From assembly GCA_036971475.1 (NCBI GenBank), contig JBAIZL010000002.1:21949567-22013566 (forward strand): DNA of 64,000 nt. Reading direction: 5' to 3'. This stretch comes from Prosapia bicincta. Its lineage: Eukaryota > Arthropoda > Insecta > Hemiptera > Cercopidae. Position numbers and translations under genes: made by a program. Below the pieces are notes generated by a model, which saw only the letters and a list, made by a program, of their open reading frames with translations, did no database searches and was not told the DNA's origin. Shown piece by piece: positions 23,551-35,205 of the stretch; the first letter of the stretch is position 1; each line of letters starts with the position of its first letter.

Positions 23551-24202
23551 AATATTTAAAGTCAATTCCTCCTCGGGTGAACAAAAAAAGAATTATTTTA
23601 GTTTTTTTTATTAAATAATTACAGTTAATATAGATAAACATAACCTATGCGTTAAAACAGCTGTTCTACCACATAGGCTATAACATAAAATCGGTTGTCT
23701 TAAGAAATCATATATTATCACTTATTTTAAGCATACCTTGTCCCTTTTGTGAAAAGATTTTTTCTCATTCAAAACCAAAATTAATTAATGAATTAATATT
23801 TGAAGAAAACTGTGTTAACATCAATTGACATCCACTACACGTTTTAAGACATGTATTTGAACTTGAGTGGATGATTAAAGAGTATTGTATTACCGATTGA
23901 AAATTTAAACAAGTTACAGGTTTTAGTGAGTCTAGGCCTATATAGTGACAGACGTCCTGCCCGTCGATTCAACTCATACGCGCTTCCAACCGACCTTTCC
24001 ATACTGCACATCAAAGCGCTCCGGAATGTCCAAATTCGATCGGTTATTGGCCATTGTAAAGCAATTCGTTTCTATTTTGACCCCAACAAAATATTAACAC
24101 CAAGTGTCATCCCTTACAAGTTTAAAATAATGTATTTGAAATTGAGTTGATGAATAGAAAGTATTTTATTAACGACTAAAAATTTTAACAAGATATATAT
24201 AT
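23551..24202 (+). repeat. Family A repeat interrupted by a family C segment
   Basis: Contains the full family A order: TTTAAAGTCAATTCCT, AACATAACCTATGCG, AACAGCTGTTCTACCAC, CTTGTCCCTTTTGTGAAAAG, AATATTTGAAGAAAACTGTG, TTTGAACTTGAGTGGATGA. At about 23905-24098 a different segment including reversed family C intervenes, after which ATATTAACACCAAGTGTCATCC and the 3' half are repeated. Confidence 0.85.
23950..24098 (-). repeat. Family C repeat, copy 2 (inverted)
   Basis: Reverse complement of 17400-17545, from GACGTCCTGCCCGTC to TTTTGACCCCAACAAAA, with few differences. In both places it lies next to a family A element, so the two may have moved or been duplicated together. Confidence 0.82.
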
Positions 24203-24209
24203 GTGTGAT

Positions 24210-25300
24210 TTAATGAAAGGATTTGAAAATGCTTTTAGTTTCTGATTGTTTACATCTTATCTAGTTTTAATGTAACATAAAGTTGGCATTGTTTTTTCAA
24301 TATAAAAACTTCTGAACCTAGTAGTTTGTTACTCTTTTTGCTTAAACATTCAGTCCAGATGGATTTATAACACTGGTTGACCTAATTGTTTAATAGGCCT
24401 GCTATACATGGCCTCGCCTTTAATTTTTTTTATGTTCAAATATGTGACATTAAATTACACTATGAACACGAAGTTAATGTAAACGTTGCAAACCGGAAAT
24501 AGTAGTTGAAAGTTTAGTAATCATCACGCAAACATAGCTTCACTTTGCAAACACAAGTTAGTTTAGAAATAAAATTCTTTTTATACAGAGCATTATATAT
24601 TAAAATACATATTGTAAATAGTTAGAAAGCTAGGATAGGGTTGGTTATAAAAAATAGAAGTTTCCTAAGTAAACTAACCGATTGCTGAGTTGAACGAGTG
24701 ATCTCTATTATTCTGGCTTTTGCATTAAAGTTATGATTAAATGTACGTGATTATAATAAGCCAATATATTTAAATTTTTCTTATTTCTAACCATAACTAC
24801 CCTAACTGGATGTTTTGTAGTTATAGGCCTTGGATTGCAATATATCTCTATAGTAATGTGGTATAAAACCGTGTTTTGATTTATTATGAAAAGTGTTATT
24901 TTAAACATTTTCCTACTTGCTTGGAATTGAGGTTATATAAAAATGTTTTCAAATCTTAAACACTATTTCTTGTTAGCGATATTTACAATTACGTTTTCGT
25001 TTTTAGGATTTATTTTAAGTAAAAAATTTTAATACACAAACCTAAGTTTAATGATAGTTTTACAAATATTTTTAATATAATTTATTAATAATACTTAAAG
25101 TGGTGCCATCTATAGTATAAAATTACAGTACAGTTTTATAATATTTAAATTTATGATAAACCTCTTTTTAATTTCATGTAAAAATTTCAGACAAATCCCC
25201 TTAATGGGGCAAATGTACAGACGTCGTGGTTTGCATTATAAACACACAGTCCAGTACATTTAAAATGGAACTCGATATGTTTTATAAACGTTTTCACTAT
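24210..25300. other. Gene-free AT-rich stretch
   Basis: No repeat family, coding frame or microsatellite recognised. Confidence 0.5.
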
Positions 25301-25319
25301 TTTTTAATTGCAGCCTACT

Positions 25320-26261
25320 CGTAGTTTTTATTTTACAAGTAGACATTATTATTATTTTAACAATTTCTATTATTATTATATAATTTTTTTTTACTACACT
25401 CAAATATTATTAATATTATTATTATTATTACTGTTATATTATATTGTTTTTATTTTAACAATTTATATTATTATTTTTATGTTAATATTTTACTACCTTC
25501 AATTATTATTATTAATGTTATATAATACTGTTTTTATTTTACAAATTTTCATTACTATAGGCTACACTATATTAATAACCAAATTATTATTTCTATATAT
25601 TTTCACTAATTTCCATTAGTATAATTATATAATATTAGTCTATATATTATTAATATATCATATTATAAATTATTATTGTTAGTTCATACATTTTTATTAT
25701 TATCATGTTTCCAATTTCTATAATCATTATTTTATACTACTACATATTTACAACTAAATTATTATTACATATTATACATTTTCACCAATTTCCATTATTA
25801 GAATTATATGATGTTAGCTTACATCCTATTATTAAAATATTTTGTTATAAATTATTATTTTACAAATTTCTATTATTATTATGTAATTATTAGTATTATT
25901 TATATTGATATTATTCTACCAATTTCCATATTAATAATAATAAATAAAAATATTTTATCTAAATTCTTCTATTAATATTACTATCATTAATATTTTACCT
26001 ATTCCATTATCATTATTATAGGCTAATATTCATTAATAAACAAATTATTCTTTTTATATCTTTTTACCAATTTTCATTATTATAATTATATAATATTAGC
26101 CTATATATTAATAATGTATTGCGTCATAAATCATATAATTAATTCACATTTTATTATTATGTTATTATTTTACCAACTTCCATTATTACTAGGCTAGTAA
26201 TAGTAAATGAAAGTATTACATTGAAGGTATTATATTACCTTATTATCATTTTACTAATTTC

Positions 26262-26295
<34 letters not shown>

Positions 26296-26410
26296 GTTGT
26301 TATATTATATTACCAATTTCCAAAATAAATATTGTAATTGTATTCTTTCACTAATTTAATTTTCATTATTATTATTATTATTATATTGTATTATAAATAA
26401 TTACTATTAT
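25320..26410. repeat. ATT-rich degenerate array
   Basis: About 1.1 kb dominated by TTA/ATT trinucleotides with a nearly pure run around 26258-26296. Beneath the simple sequence a ~110-130-bp unit can be followed three times, at about 25560-25685, 25750-25865 and 26015-26140: AAATTATT, a TTTTCACYAATTTCCATTA block, AATTATATRATRTTAG, then TATTATTAA and a TATAAAT end. So it is both a microsatellite and an old tandem repeat. Confidence 0.85.
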
Positions 26411-26419
26411 TTTGCCAAT

Positions 26420-28010
26420 TTCTAATATTATTTGCAATTTTTAAATTTAAAAGAGAGAAGGCGGGCTGCAAATGCGAACGCGTTGAGAGATGAGTAGTTT
26501 TGGCTGTGTGTAAAGTTTGATAAGGTGGCGTACTTGGCTGTAGAGAGGCGTAGCGAGGGCCAATAATAGGCCTAAGGTCGGGTGAAATGTCACCGAAATG
26601 CCAACCCTCGAACAAAGACATTGTTAATTTAGTGCTCCGGAGCCAGCCACAAGTCAGGCGATGGCATTTTTAAAACGGTTTCTCAGACTTGCACGTACGG
26701 CGCACGGTGTAAGCATCAAACATGACGTCATCTGGTGACTGAGACCACGTGACACGGTGACTACCCCAGCAGGATGTGAGGTTACTTGTTTTATTTACAC
26801 AAGTAATTCCGTAATTTACACAAGTTTAGACCATAAACGTATCAGGCTGATTGTACTAAATAAAATTCCACTAATTATTAAAATTATAATTTGTGAAACT
26901 AAATTCTAAAAGGCAACAGAGTAGATTGAAAGAACGGGAAATAACTAAACCTTACCTACAGGAATATTCACTGAATTATATGTTTTTAGTTAGGGTAGTA
27001 TTAGACTTGAGATAAAACAATTGTAAATTATAAAGAATTGTTTTCTATTGTTTTACCGCTGAACACAGGCCTACAACATGTAAATTATGTTATGAACTTG
27101 AATATTGTATTTTGAATGTTATTAAAAGTAATTTGAATTTAGTAAATTTATAGTGTTATATAGCTATTTAGTGATTTTTGGTTAAATCCCGAAAAGCTAA
27201 TAATCCTTCACTGAAGTTAATATGTTAAAATACAGTTTTGGTGCCCGAAAAATAAATTCATTATTAATGTTAATAACCCAGGTGATACTAAATGATGGTT
27301 GACACTAAATTAACATATTATTTTTAAAATAATTTTGTTTTCTAACAAAAGCAATGCTATGTTATAGTATATTTTTGGATGTGTTTGTGTGAGTGTGCGC
27401 GCGTGAGTGTGTGTATATGTGTGTGTGTAAGAGAGAGAGAGAAAAAGAGAGAGAGAGAGAGATAGAGAGAGATTCAGCGAGTTGTTTATATCAAATAGGG
27501 TAAGAGACCCTTGGCACTTCGAGATTGCTAATTTATAACACTGTCACATATATTCTTACTAAAGTCCCCACACGGCGCGTCGCTTTCTCTGCCAAGACAT
27601 GTTTAACCGTTTGTGAATGTTTTGTCAATAAAGAATGGTATTTAACAAGTTCAGCACGGCTGGACACAATGTAGTCGCCGCAGGGATCTTGCGAAGAAGC
27701 CCCGTGTTTTGCCTCCATTAACACGCCCTTACAACAAGGGTGCGAACACTGAGGCCACTGGTTTAGAAGTAACTGTCCACCTGGGGGCAGATGGGCTAAA
27801 CGTTTTTGCCGTAAAATCGGCTGTGTAAACATTGGCAGCGTTTTTCGAGCGAATTTTGGTTTTTCAGAAATGTGTATTTCGTGCAATAGTTTTTTTATTT
27901 AAATAGATTTTAATTTTTAAAAAATCTCTACTTTAGATGAAAAACGTACTTTAGAAGTTTAAATTTATTTTCAACATTTTAATACCTGTACATATATCAA
28001 AATTATGCAA
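26420..28010. other. Gene-free stretch; CRE/E-box words and a GT/GA microsatellite
   Basis: TGACGTCA (26722-26729) and CACGTG (26745-26750) lie 15 bp apart in a CpG-bearing patch (26640-26780). A GT then GA microsatellite lies at about 27381-27475. A 117-codon minus-strand frame at 27533-27886 is CpG-bearing but has no domain that I recognise. Confidence 0.5.
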
Positions 28011-28014
28011 TATA

Positions 28015-28165
28015 AGGAGCACAGTGGTGATATATTACAATAAGTATATTGGAAACGACCTCAAATGATACCACACAAATGATAAACAATTACTGATAAT
28101 ACAAGTTACCTACGAAAAAACTCTTATGTACATTTCGATGACATAATTACAATATTTGTATTGTA
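28015..28165 (+). repeat. Foldback family (ATGTACAT type), truncated copy
   Basis: Matches 31640-31775: GAGCACAGTGGT, TATTGGAAAC, ATAATACAAGTTAC, then CTTATGTACATTTCGATGAC. It stops at GATGACAT, before the CTGATGA part, so only the palindrome ATGTACAT (28126-28133) and the TTTC complement of GAAA remain. Confidence 0.7.
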
Positions 28166-28578
28166 ATTTATCAAAGTTGATTGGTTAACAGTAAGCCTAC
28201 CGTAAGCCAAAGCTCAATAACGTGAGCATATTTTTCAAAAATTTGCTACAGTTTAAAAGTCACATTTTTTAATAATATTTTCCTTAAAATTACAAATTTT
28301 CACCAAAGTATAAAATTCGTATACAAATTGAAAACTTTTAAAAATAATACACATAGTATAATAGCAAGGTATTAGTTTAAATTTATCAATAATTTTTCAT
28401 TATTAGTAATCTACATATAAGCATCTACACTAGGCGGGGTTTAGTTTCAAGCAATACGAAATATTGTATTTAATTTATATTCCTATAAATTTAAAATGTT
28501 TTCTTTTCTTAGATCTATACTGTTTTATAAAACGTCTTTTTTGCCTTGTCAGATGCACATTTTAAAATAATACTGTTT

Positions 28579-28608
28579 ACTAGTTTCGACCTTTAATGGC
28601 ATCTTCAG
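28579..28608 (-). ncRNA. Hammerhead-like motif (ACTAGT type)
   Basis: Minus strand: CTGAAGA (28602-28608), then TGCC, ATTAAA, GGTC, GAAA (28584-28587) and the palindrome ACTAGT (28579-28584). Stem II is short (CC/GG plus a G-U) and I cannot draw stem I, so this is a weaker member. The overall grammar is the same as at the other sites but with another palindrome. Confidence 0.4.
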
Positions 28609-28619
28609 CTTTAAAGACA

Positions 28620-29510
28620 GTGTTGTTACGTAGACGCTTCGTTTATTAGTTAGAAATTAAATTTCACTGAAAAGCAAAATCTGCACATACATACAGGATT
28701 ACAAAAAGGGACTTATCATAAAAAATGTGTGCTTCTTTTAACAAGATAAACTAATTGCTAAATCGTTTCTAATTTCAATAATAATAATGAACATGGAGAA
28801 GTTTCGAAACGAGAAAATAAGGTACTTGTGCCTACTTATTCAGTCATGTCACATTAGAGAAGTGACCATATAGCTTAATAAAATTAAATGACTAGTAAAG
28901 CTGGTAAAACCCCAACAAGTAGAGCCTATTATTTTTTTACTTCATTATAAATAAACGCCTCACAAGTTGAGGCACACTTGTCCTTCTTAAGCTGTACACC
29001 TCGGAGACAATCGAGGCATTTTTATTTTTCAGGGTCCGTGGGTTATCTCGAAAAAGGCAACATACGGCCGCAACGTTCAAAATTCATTTCCTCACTCATT
29101 TATTCACTCTTAGCGATGTTTTTAGAGGGTGTGACTTCCGTGGCTTGACACCGGGTTATCTGTGGGGCAAAGAATCCCACCCGCGCAACCCTCTAATCCA
29201 GGGAGACAAAGCGTTGATAAGCTTCGGCCCTTGTAATTATTCCTTCTCCCTTGAGGGCGTTATCAACCCTTAACAATACCTTGTCCCTAAACCTTATCAA
29301 TTCAGAAATATACTTTGTAGGGTGGGTTTTGTAGTGCGCTAATATTTTGTGGCGTGTAATTATTAAAGCGAGATTGATTTACTTGAGCGAAGAAACCCAA
29401 GGACGAACATAATCAGTTTTTTATAATATAAACTAAATTTTACATACATTTAAAAAATGTAAGTTGTTTGAAAATAGCTATTTGAGGTTATTAAAAATAA
29501 CCCAGGAACG
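28620..29510. other. Gene-free stretch with a GATA-word cluster
   Basis: Around 29157-29310 the DNA is less AT-rich and contains GATAAG or its complement three times (TTGATAAGC, GTTATCAAC, CTTATCAAT). It could be a regulatory segment, but nothing in the sequence proves it. Confidence 0.4.
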
Positions 29511-29514
29511 TCAG

Positions 29515-30045
29515 TAGTGTAGAGGTTTACTCCATTTTGTAGAATATAGTTTCAGATAAGAAATAGTCTATCTGATAAAATTTCAAAATCTCAATTTATA
29601 GAAGCCGATTTAATTTATACAAGTTTTGCCCGAGTTAGAATACATGTATTTGGAATCGTTCAATCTGACAGTTGAAGGACTGGAGTTCAATAGAGTTTGT
29701 CGGTTCAAAGCCAAAACTCTTTGGAAACTGTTTGAAAATGTCTTTTTGGTTAAATCTTCAACTGTAGAAGTTTTGCCGAGTTAGAATACATATATTTATT
29801 CTGGTTGGAACCTGACAATTGAAGGACTGGACTTCAATAAGACTAAGTATCTGTGGAGTAGATTTCTACTCCATTTTGTAGAACATAGTTGATGTAAGGA
29901 AATTACCTTTTGAAAATCTCTACACGGTTAAAATTTCAAAACTTTAATTTGTTACGGTGATATTTATATTGGTTGGGCCTGATAGTTAAAGAACTGGACT
30001 TAAAGTTTGTTTGTTCAAAGCCAAAACTAATTTATCTAGTAGGAT
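29515..30045 (+). repeat. Degenerate tandem repeat
   Basis: Two to three diverged copies of one module: TTACTCCATTTTGTAGAA, a block with AATTTCAAAA and CTCAATTTATAG, then GCC(C)GAGTTAGAATACAT, GGTTG or its variant, CTGAC or CTGAT plus AGTTGAAGGACTGGA, and GGTTCAAAGCCAAAAC. Unit order is kept but lengths vary. Confidence 0.75.
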
Positions 30046-30049
30046 GTTG

Positions 30050-31640
30050 TGATGTGAGGGAGAGATTTCAATTTAAGGTCAGGAATATAATCTGATTTTT
30101 TGAGATAAGTGAGTATCAGGTCCAAGTATTCAGCGTCGTGTCTGAAGACATCCCTCTGAAAGGATCGTTACAGGAAGCTTCTGTGACACTATTATCTAAG
30201 CTTTTCGATATAAACGATACAAAAATTAAACTTTAACATTTTACCGATAGATTTTTTGAAATGACTAGCCTAAAAACCTAATCAACCCAAACGCACTATA
30301 ATTAAAAAGTAGAAAAGTTGACTAATTAAAAGGTCTAATATATGGTGTGGTCACGACGCGCCCGAGGGCTTTCCCACATGTGGGTGCGAGGAATCGGCTT
30401 TCACCACGTGACCTCTGCACAATTTGGCAACCACGGGCGCCATTAACAACACTTGCATCCATTCGTCTCGGACTCGAGGCCTGCCGCGGCATTGGTTAAT
30501 GACGTGGCTTTACCGACATGTGAAAGAACATTTCGTTTAGCGATTTAAATCTTTAACTGAATAGGATCGCGCTAAAAAGGTCGTGTAAATAACGGTCGGT
30601 ATTTGAACGACAATCGTGTCAATCCGACAGCATGGATGTTATTTTCACTCCAATCGCTTGTAAAAACATGTGTCCCACGCAAACATATAAAACATCAAAC
30701 ACAGAACATGATAGCAAAGAGCTTTATTCTAGGTTATGTCTGCTGGAGTTAATACAGTGAGCTGTAGTTACAGCGGATTCGAGCCCTGACAAGATTGGGA
30801 GAGTCAGTGGTATGTTTGTTTCCCGACAAAGATGGACGCTACAGGAAATTATTAATTCAAAGGAACCCCGTTATTATTAAAATTATTGATGATGGAAGGT
30901 AGAGAGGAAACCAGAACCAGTCACTTTAAGTAAAACTGTCAGGTGTAACACTGAAAATAATTAATTGTACATCAGAATATAGAGTTAACGGTCTTTGAAA
31001 ATATATAGGACGAAATAAGCCTTTGCAATGTGTTGTGAAAAAAGGATTAGGTAAACGTGCCGAAGACAAAAGAAGCTAGTTAACTGTAAGAAATCGAGAC
31101 CAACATCCGGTTCTTTGTAATCCAAAACATACTTAAGTAAGAATCGAACTAGGGAAGTAAACGTACCTGTATGTAAACAGAAACAGCTTGTAAGAGTTTT
31201 TCACTAGCTGTAATTAGTTTCGCCATAGTCTAAAAATAAAGATAATTCTCTAGTGAACTCGTGTGCTTTTAATTAAAGGAATAACCGGGTACTTTCCCCC
31301 CAAAATGTAGGCCTATTTACTGTGCTAATTATTGTCCTTCATGTCCAAAACTGCTTTCTATACGACGACTTCATGGGTTTTCCTTTTTAGTTAATCATTA
31401 CTCATACAAATTTGAGGAAAATTCGGGAAAATGTAAAGTTCGCAACAAACATCGTAATTACTGAAAAAGTATAAAGATACACAATTTTTTGTAAGGGCTC
31501 GATTTTTCGAGTCTATCAGTGTTTTACTCAAGCATTAATCTAATACCATTACCGATTTACCGACGGTTCTTTAAACAGCTAGTGACGCCATTCCTCTTCC
31601 ACCTTCCCTCCAACCCCCACAACATAGGTATTCTATACAA
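30050..31640. other. Gene-free stretch with a CpG-bearing, apparently unique block
   Basis: Segment 30345-30640 is clearly richer in G, C and CpG than its flanks and shows no repeat copy in the window. It contains ACCACGTGACC, ATTGGTTAATGACGTGG and CCACATGTGGG. A regulatory role is a possibility only. The remainder is AT-rich without recognised features. Confidence 0.45.
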
Positions 31641-31752
31641 TATCAAGAGCACAGTGGTACAATAATTGCAATGAAAATATTGGAAACATCACCAATACTA
31701 AAAGAAATAATAAAAAATAACAAATAATACAAGTTACGTGTAATTAAATCCT

Positions 31753-31787
31753 TATGTACATTTCGATGACCATGACATCATCATCAG
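31753..31787 (-). ncRNA. Hammerhead-like motif, foldback left arm
   Basis: Minus strand: CTGATGA (31780-31786), an extra T, GATG...CATC as stem II, GAAA (31761-31764), the palindrome ATGTACAT, A at the cleavage position, then AGG, which pairs with CCT just before CTGATGA (3-bp stem I). All elements of the diminished stem III hammerhead plan are present. Confidence 0.5.
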
Positions 31788-31914
31788 AGGGTCTTATTAC
31801 AAAATTATAATCTAGGAAACAAGAAGTTAGAAACTAGAGTGACCTAGTCTATTTGTGAGTCCACAAATAGTTTGTAAATTATTGTAGACCTATTCTAGAT
31901 TGTAATTTTGTAAG

Positions 31915-31963
31915 GACCCTCTGATGATGATGATGACATAGTCACTGAAATGTACGTATGGGT
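31915..31963 (+). ncRNA. Hammerhead-like motif, foldback right arm
   Basis: ACCC precedes CTGATGA (31921-31927) and pairs with GGGT after the motif. Stem II is altered (TGAC ATA GTCA) and CT separates it from GAAA (31947-31950). The palindrome is ATGTACGT, one change from ATGTACAT. A diverged copy in which stem I pairing is still possible. Confidence 0.38.
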
Positions 31964-31979
31964 TTAATCTTAGTTAGCT

Positions 31980-32310
31980 TGTAATAGTAGTTATTTTAAA
32001 TTATTTTTGTGGTACTGCGGTTTTGCCAATATTTGCGTGCAGCGTGAAGTCCATGGTCAACTCCTGTACCGTCCGAATCAACTAGGTTTAAACCATGTGC
32101 AAGTTCTGACGATACAGCCGCAGGTGATCTGTTGTTCCGACGAATCAGTCAGAACTTGAAATTAGTGTAACCGTTTAATAACAAATTTCACTCTCTTCTC
32201 TTGTGCGTCCATCCTTATCTATTTCTTCATGCGCAAAGATGACGTAATCTCATACGTCAGGGGGATATATTCCCCGTGTAATAAGAATATATATTAAGAG
32301 TAACTATTAC
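31980..32310. other. Gene-free stretch
   Basis: Apparently unique, moderately GC segment with no ORF of interest; TGACGTAATCTCATACGTCA lies near 32239. Confidence 0.45.
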
Positions 32311-32313
32311 AGT

Positions 32314-32500
32314 ATTTTACACTACTTAACTAAGTAAATACGTAATTTCTTACTTGCTGACGCGTTTGAAAACGATCGTTCCTTTTACGAAGCTAACCTT
32401 CTACTCGGAGTAGAAGGTTAGCTTCGTAAAAGGAACGATCGTTTTGAAACGCGTCAGCAAGTAAGCAATTACGTATTCACTTAGTTAAGTAGTATAAAAT
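32314..32500. repeat. Near-perfect 187-bp palindrome
   Basis: Arms of 93 bp (32314-32406 and 32408-32500) are reverse complements with about five differences and a single central base at 32407 (CTACTC G GAGTAG), so there is almost no loop. Both arms contain ACGCGTC next to AGCAAGTAAG. The right arm reads TTTTGAAACGCGTCAGC on the + strand, resembling the GAAACGCGTC part of the ribozyme-like motifs; CTGANGA is not present. Confidence 0.97.
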
Positions 32501-32509
32501 TAGTTTAAT

Positions 32510-33000
32510 CAGTGAATTCAAGATGATTACATCAAGAAACTTCTTATTACAGTATGTTTAATTATTGAAAATAGTGCACGCCCGTACACTTAGTTCCACA
32601 GTTCTCTACTTGGTGGAAATGTAACCTTCATTTTATAGACTTGTTGGTACAGTAAGAGATTTTAACGCTGACGGCCTTGAAATTATAGCCTGGAGAAGGA
32701 TCATAGGGATTTCCCTATAGTGATCTAAACGTATGGTTAGAAATGAAGAACATTCCAGCAGTACTCTTCTATATTCTCGTACAAGTGGATTTTTTGCTCC
32801 TACATATATTGTCAATCTTTTCCTATCCTTAAGTATATAAAATGGAGGGAGAGAGAGATAGGGGAGGAGAGCCTCCTAACTGCACTTTCAGAACTTCATG
32901 ATGCTAAAGCAACGGCATTAAAAGTGAAATTACTACACTCAACACTATCATAGGTTAGAAATAATTTTTAAACTTTTATTAAGTTAGTCCAGGTTATGAA
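32510..33000. other. Gene-free stretch
   Basis: AT-rich with a short GA run at about 32848-32862. No repeat or coding evidence. Confidence 0.5.
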
Positions 33001-33002
33001 TT

Positions 33003-33668
33003 GTCGATCTAGTGACTTTAACGGATCGGTGATTTTAGTGACAGCACCAGGTTTGGATCAGTGACTTTTACCGGTGACTTTAGTATTGAGACTGCTCTGT
33101 ATGTGCCGATAACAGGCAAGCATACCACACTAGTGAAATGATTCCACACCTCACTTTTGTTTTTTTAAGACGCATTTTATTTAAAAATAAACTCTTACGA
33201 AATTAAAAACTACCAGGTGCGAAATAGCGTCTACTGTACACAATATTGCCACTATCTTGAAATCTAATACAAATCGACCGCCCAGACACGACGTAAATGA
33301 GTAGAACCAGTGACAGCGTCAAAGTAACCAATGACAGACGTGGTAAATTAGCAGTAACTTTTCAGTCGCGACAGCGATATTTTGCCAATCACAACAGGGC
33401 CAACCCCCTTTCCACTTTAGTCAACGAGATTGCATGATAATCTTCGCCGTGAGAAGAGCGGTGAGAGCAGAGCCAGTGATTGCGACCAACCAACCAATGA
33501 CACCAGTTTCATCCAGTGACCGACTTTTTGTTCAATGACAACAGAGGCAACTTCTTATCCATCCATTGTCACTGGAACTGGCATTTTCTATATTTTGTTA
33601 CTGCTTCCAACAGCGACAAACGAATATCAGTGACAAGCCACCGTGACAGAAAATATCGACCATCCCTA
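33003..33668 (+). repeat. Family D CCAAT-rich element, copy 2
   Basis: Shorter partner of 22171-22945. It retains the GTCGAT start and ATATCGACC end, GAGACTGCTCTGTATGTGCC, GTGCGAAATAGCGTCTACTGTACA, GTGAGAGCAGAGCC, CAACAGAGGCAACTTC and CAGCGACAAACGAATATCAGTGACA. It lacks the 39-bp expansion. Both copies have the same orientation. Confidence 0.85.
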
Positions 33669-33669
33669 C

Positions 33670-34775
33670 TGAACAACTTCCGGGGATTACAAATAATTCC
33701 GAGTATTAGCATAAAACTGTTCAAATTGAACCGTAGAGGGGAGTTGCATACTTTAAAACTGGATCTTGTTTACGTCATACACTACCTTCCTCCACCTCTC
33801 AGAACGTAATTTCCCTCATCTATACCAAGCGTTAAATGCTCCAAATGTAGTCCTCGTTGGAATAAATGCAATCAAAATGTAATGTAAGCGAATATAGACC
33901 CTCTTAGTGATTTGATTTAACAAACAAAAAAAATACACTTTTCACTAATTGCCCAATAAAAGCTGTTTACCATTCTCCCACAACCATGCCCGCTGTCTGA
34001 CTAAGATTTTTTTGTGACAACTAATTCGAAATCCAATAATTAAACAGATAACATGAAATATAAAAGACCAATCTCGAGCGATACGCTGATAACCTTTCCC
34101 CGTTAATCAGCTGATTACAGTGACCTATTGGCAGCCATTTTGTAGCACGCACGCAACTAGTGTTGTTTCTGGTCGTCATGGCAACAGTTTTAAGTTCGTT
34201 TCTCTTATTGGATGGTTAATATTAGTGGCATTTTTTTAATAGTCGCAGTAAATATGAAATCAATACCAAGATAGTAAAGTGGGTTTACTAGAGTGATGGT
34301 TTCTGTTTAAAATATGAGTGTTTCGTGGGATAAACAGTACATCTGTGATCTTTTGGGGTTATGTTTGTCATATCCTAAATAGGGTGGAAAATGTAAAGTG
34401 CAGTGAATCCGTTCTATAGATATGGGATCTGTTTAAACTGGCCGCACTCGTGCCCAGCCTATATTTAAGAACAGGCTTTTAGTAGGAAGTTTGCGTGATC
34501 GAGGTTCAAATCTATTCCTTACCCGTACCTTATAGAAAAATAAACAATAATGATAATTCCACCCTTTGTAAGTCCAGCTCTACTTTTTCAATAGAAAATC
34601 CCATTTAATTTTAAGGATTGTTGTATGTTACGAAAGCCTTGGAATAAAATCAGTGACGATGTTCGTCCGAAAGAGGGTTGGGAAGGAGACTATCGCGTCA
34701 GAATAGAAGCAATGTAGACATAATCGGTACAGCTGAACTGTGAATGCTTTCATAATGCAAACTAAAGGAAAACGT
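33670..34775. other. Gene-free stretch
   Basis: Unremarkable sequence. A TTCGAATC-like box (GAGGTTCAAATCTATTCC near 34500) recalls a Pol III B box, but no tRNA fold surrounds it. Confidence 0.45.
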
Positions 34776-35205
34776 AACTAACTAAAAACTAACAAACTAG
34801 ATAACTGACTACCTAACTAAATAACAAACTACCTAACTAAACAACTAAATTGAATAACAAACAAACTAAACAATTAAACTAATTAATTAATTAACTGCAC
34901 TACTAAATTAAGTAATTACCTAATAATACAAATTATACCAAAATTAACAGACAAACTAATTAACTAAATTGACCAACAACCTGAACAATTAAATAAGTAA
35001 CTAAACAACTAATTAGATTAACTAGCTATCTAAATTAACTAACTCACTTAAAAACTAACTAGCTAAAAATCTAACCAATCAAATTATCCCACTAACTAAA
35101 TAAATATCTAAAAACTAACTAAATTAACTTTCTAACTAACTTAAAAACTAAATAAATTACCAAACAACGAACTAAATGAACAGCTAACTGAAGAAACTAA
35201 CTTAA
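34776..35205 (+). repeat. ACTA-type simple repeat, block 1
   Basis: Over 400 bp of degenerate AACTAACTAAATAA words with no strict period. The + strand has little G. A related block lies at 35931-36095. Confidence 0.9.

Larger units (their letters stand above)
31640..31970. repeat. Foldback element (ATGTACAT type) with two head-to-head motifs
   Basis: Arms at about 31745-31815 and 31893-31968 are reverse complements with differences (ATTACAAAATTATAATCTAG against CTAGATTGTAATTTTGTAAG). Each outer part carries a ribozyme-like core pointing outward. The upstream part (31640-31745) matches the truncated copy at 28.0 kb. Confidence 0.82.

Noticed and set aside
27533..27886. 117-codon minus-strand frame
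   Set aside because: Somewhat protein-like composition but no motif I can name and no second supporting signal.
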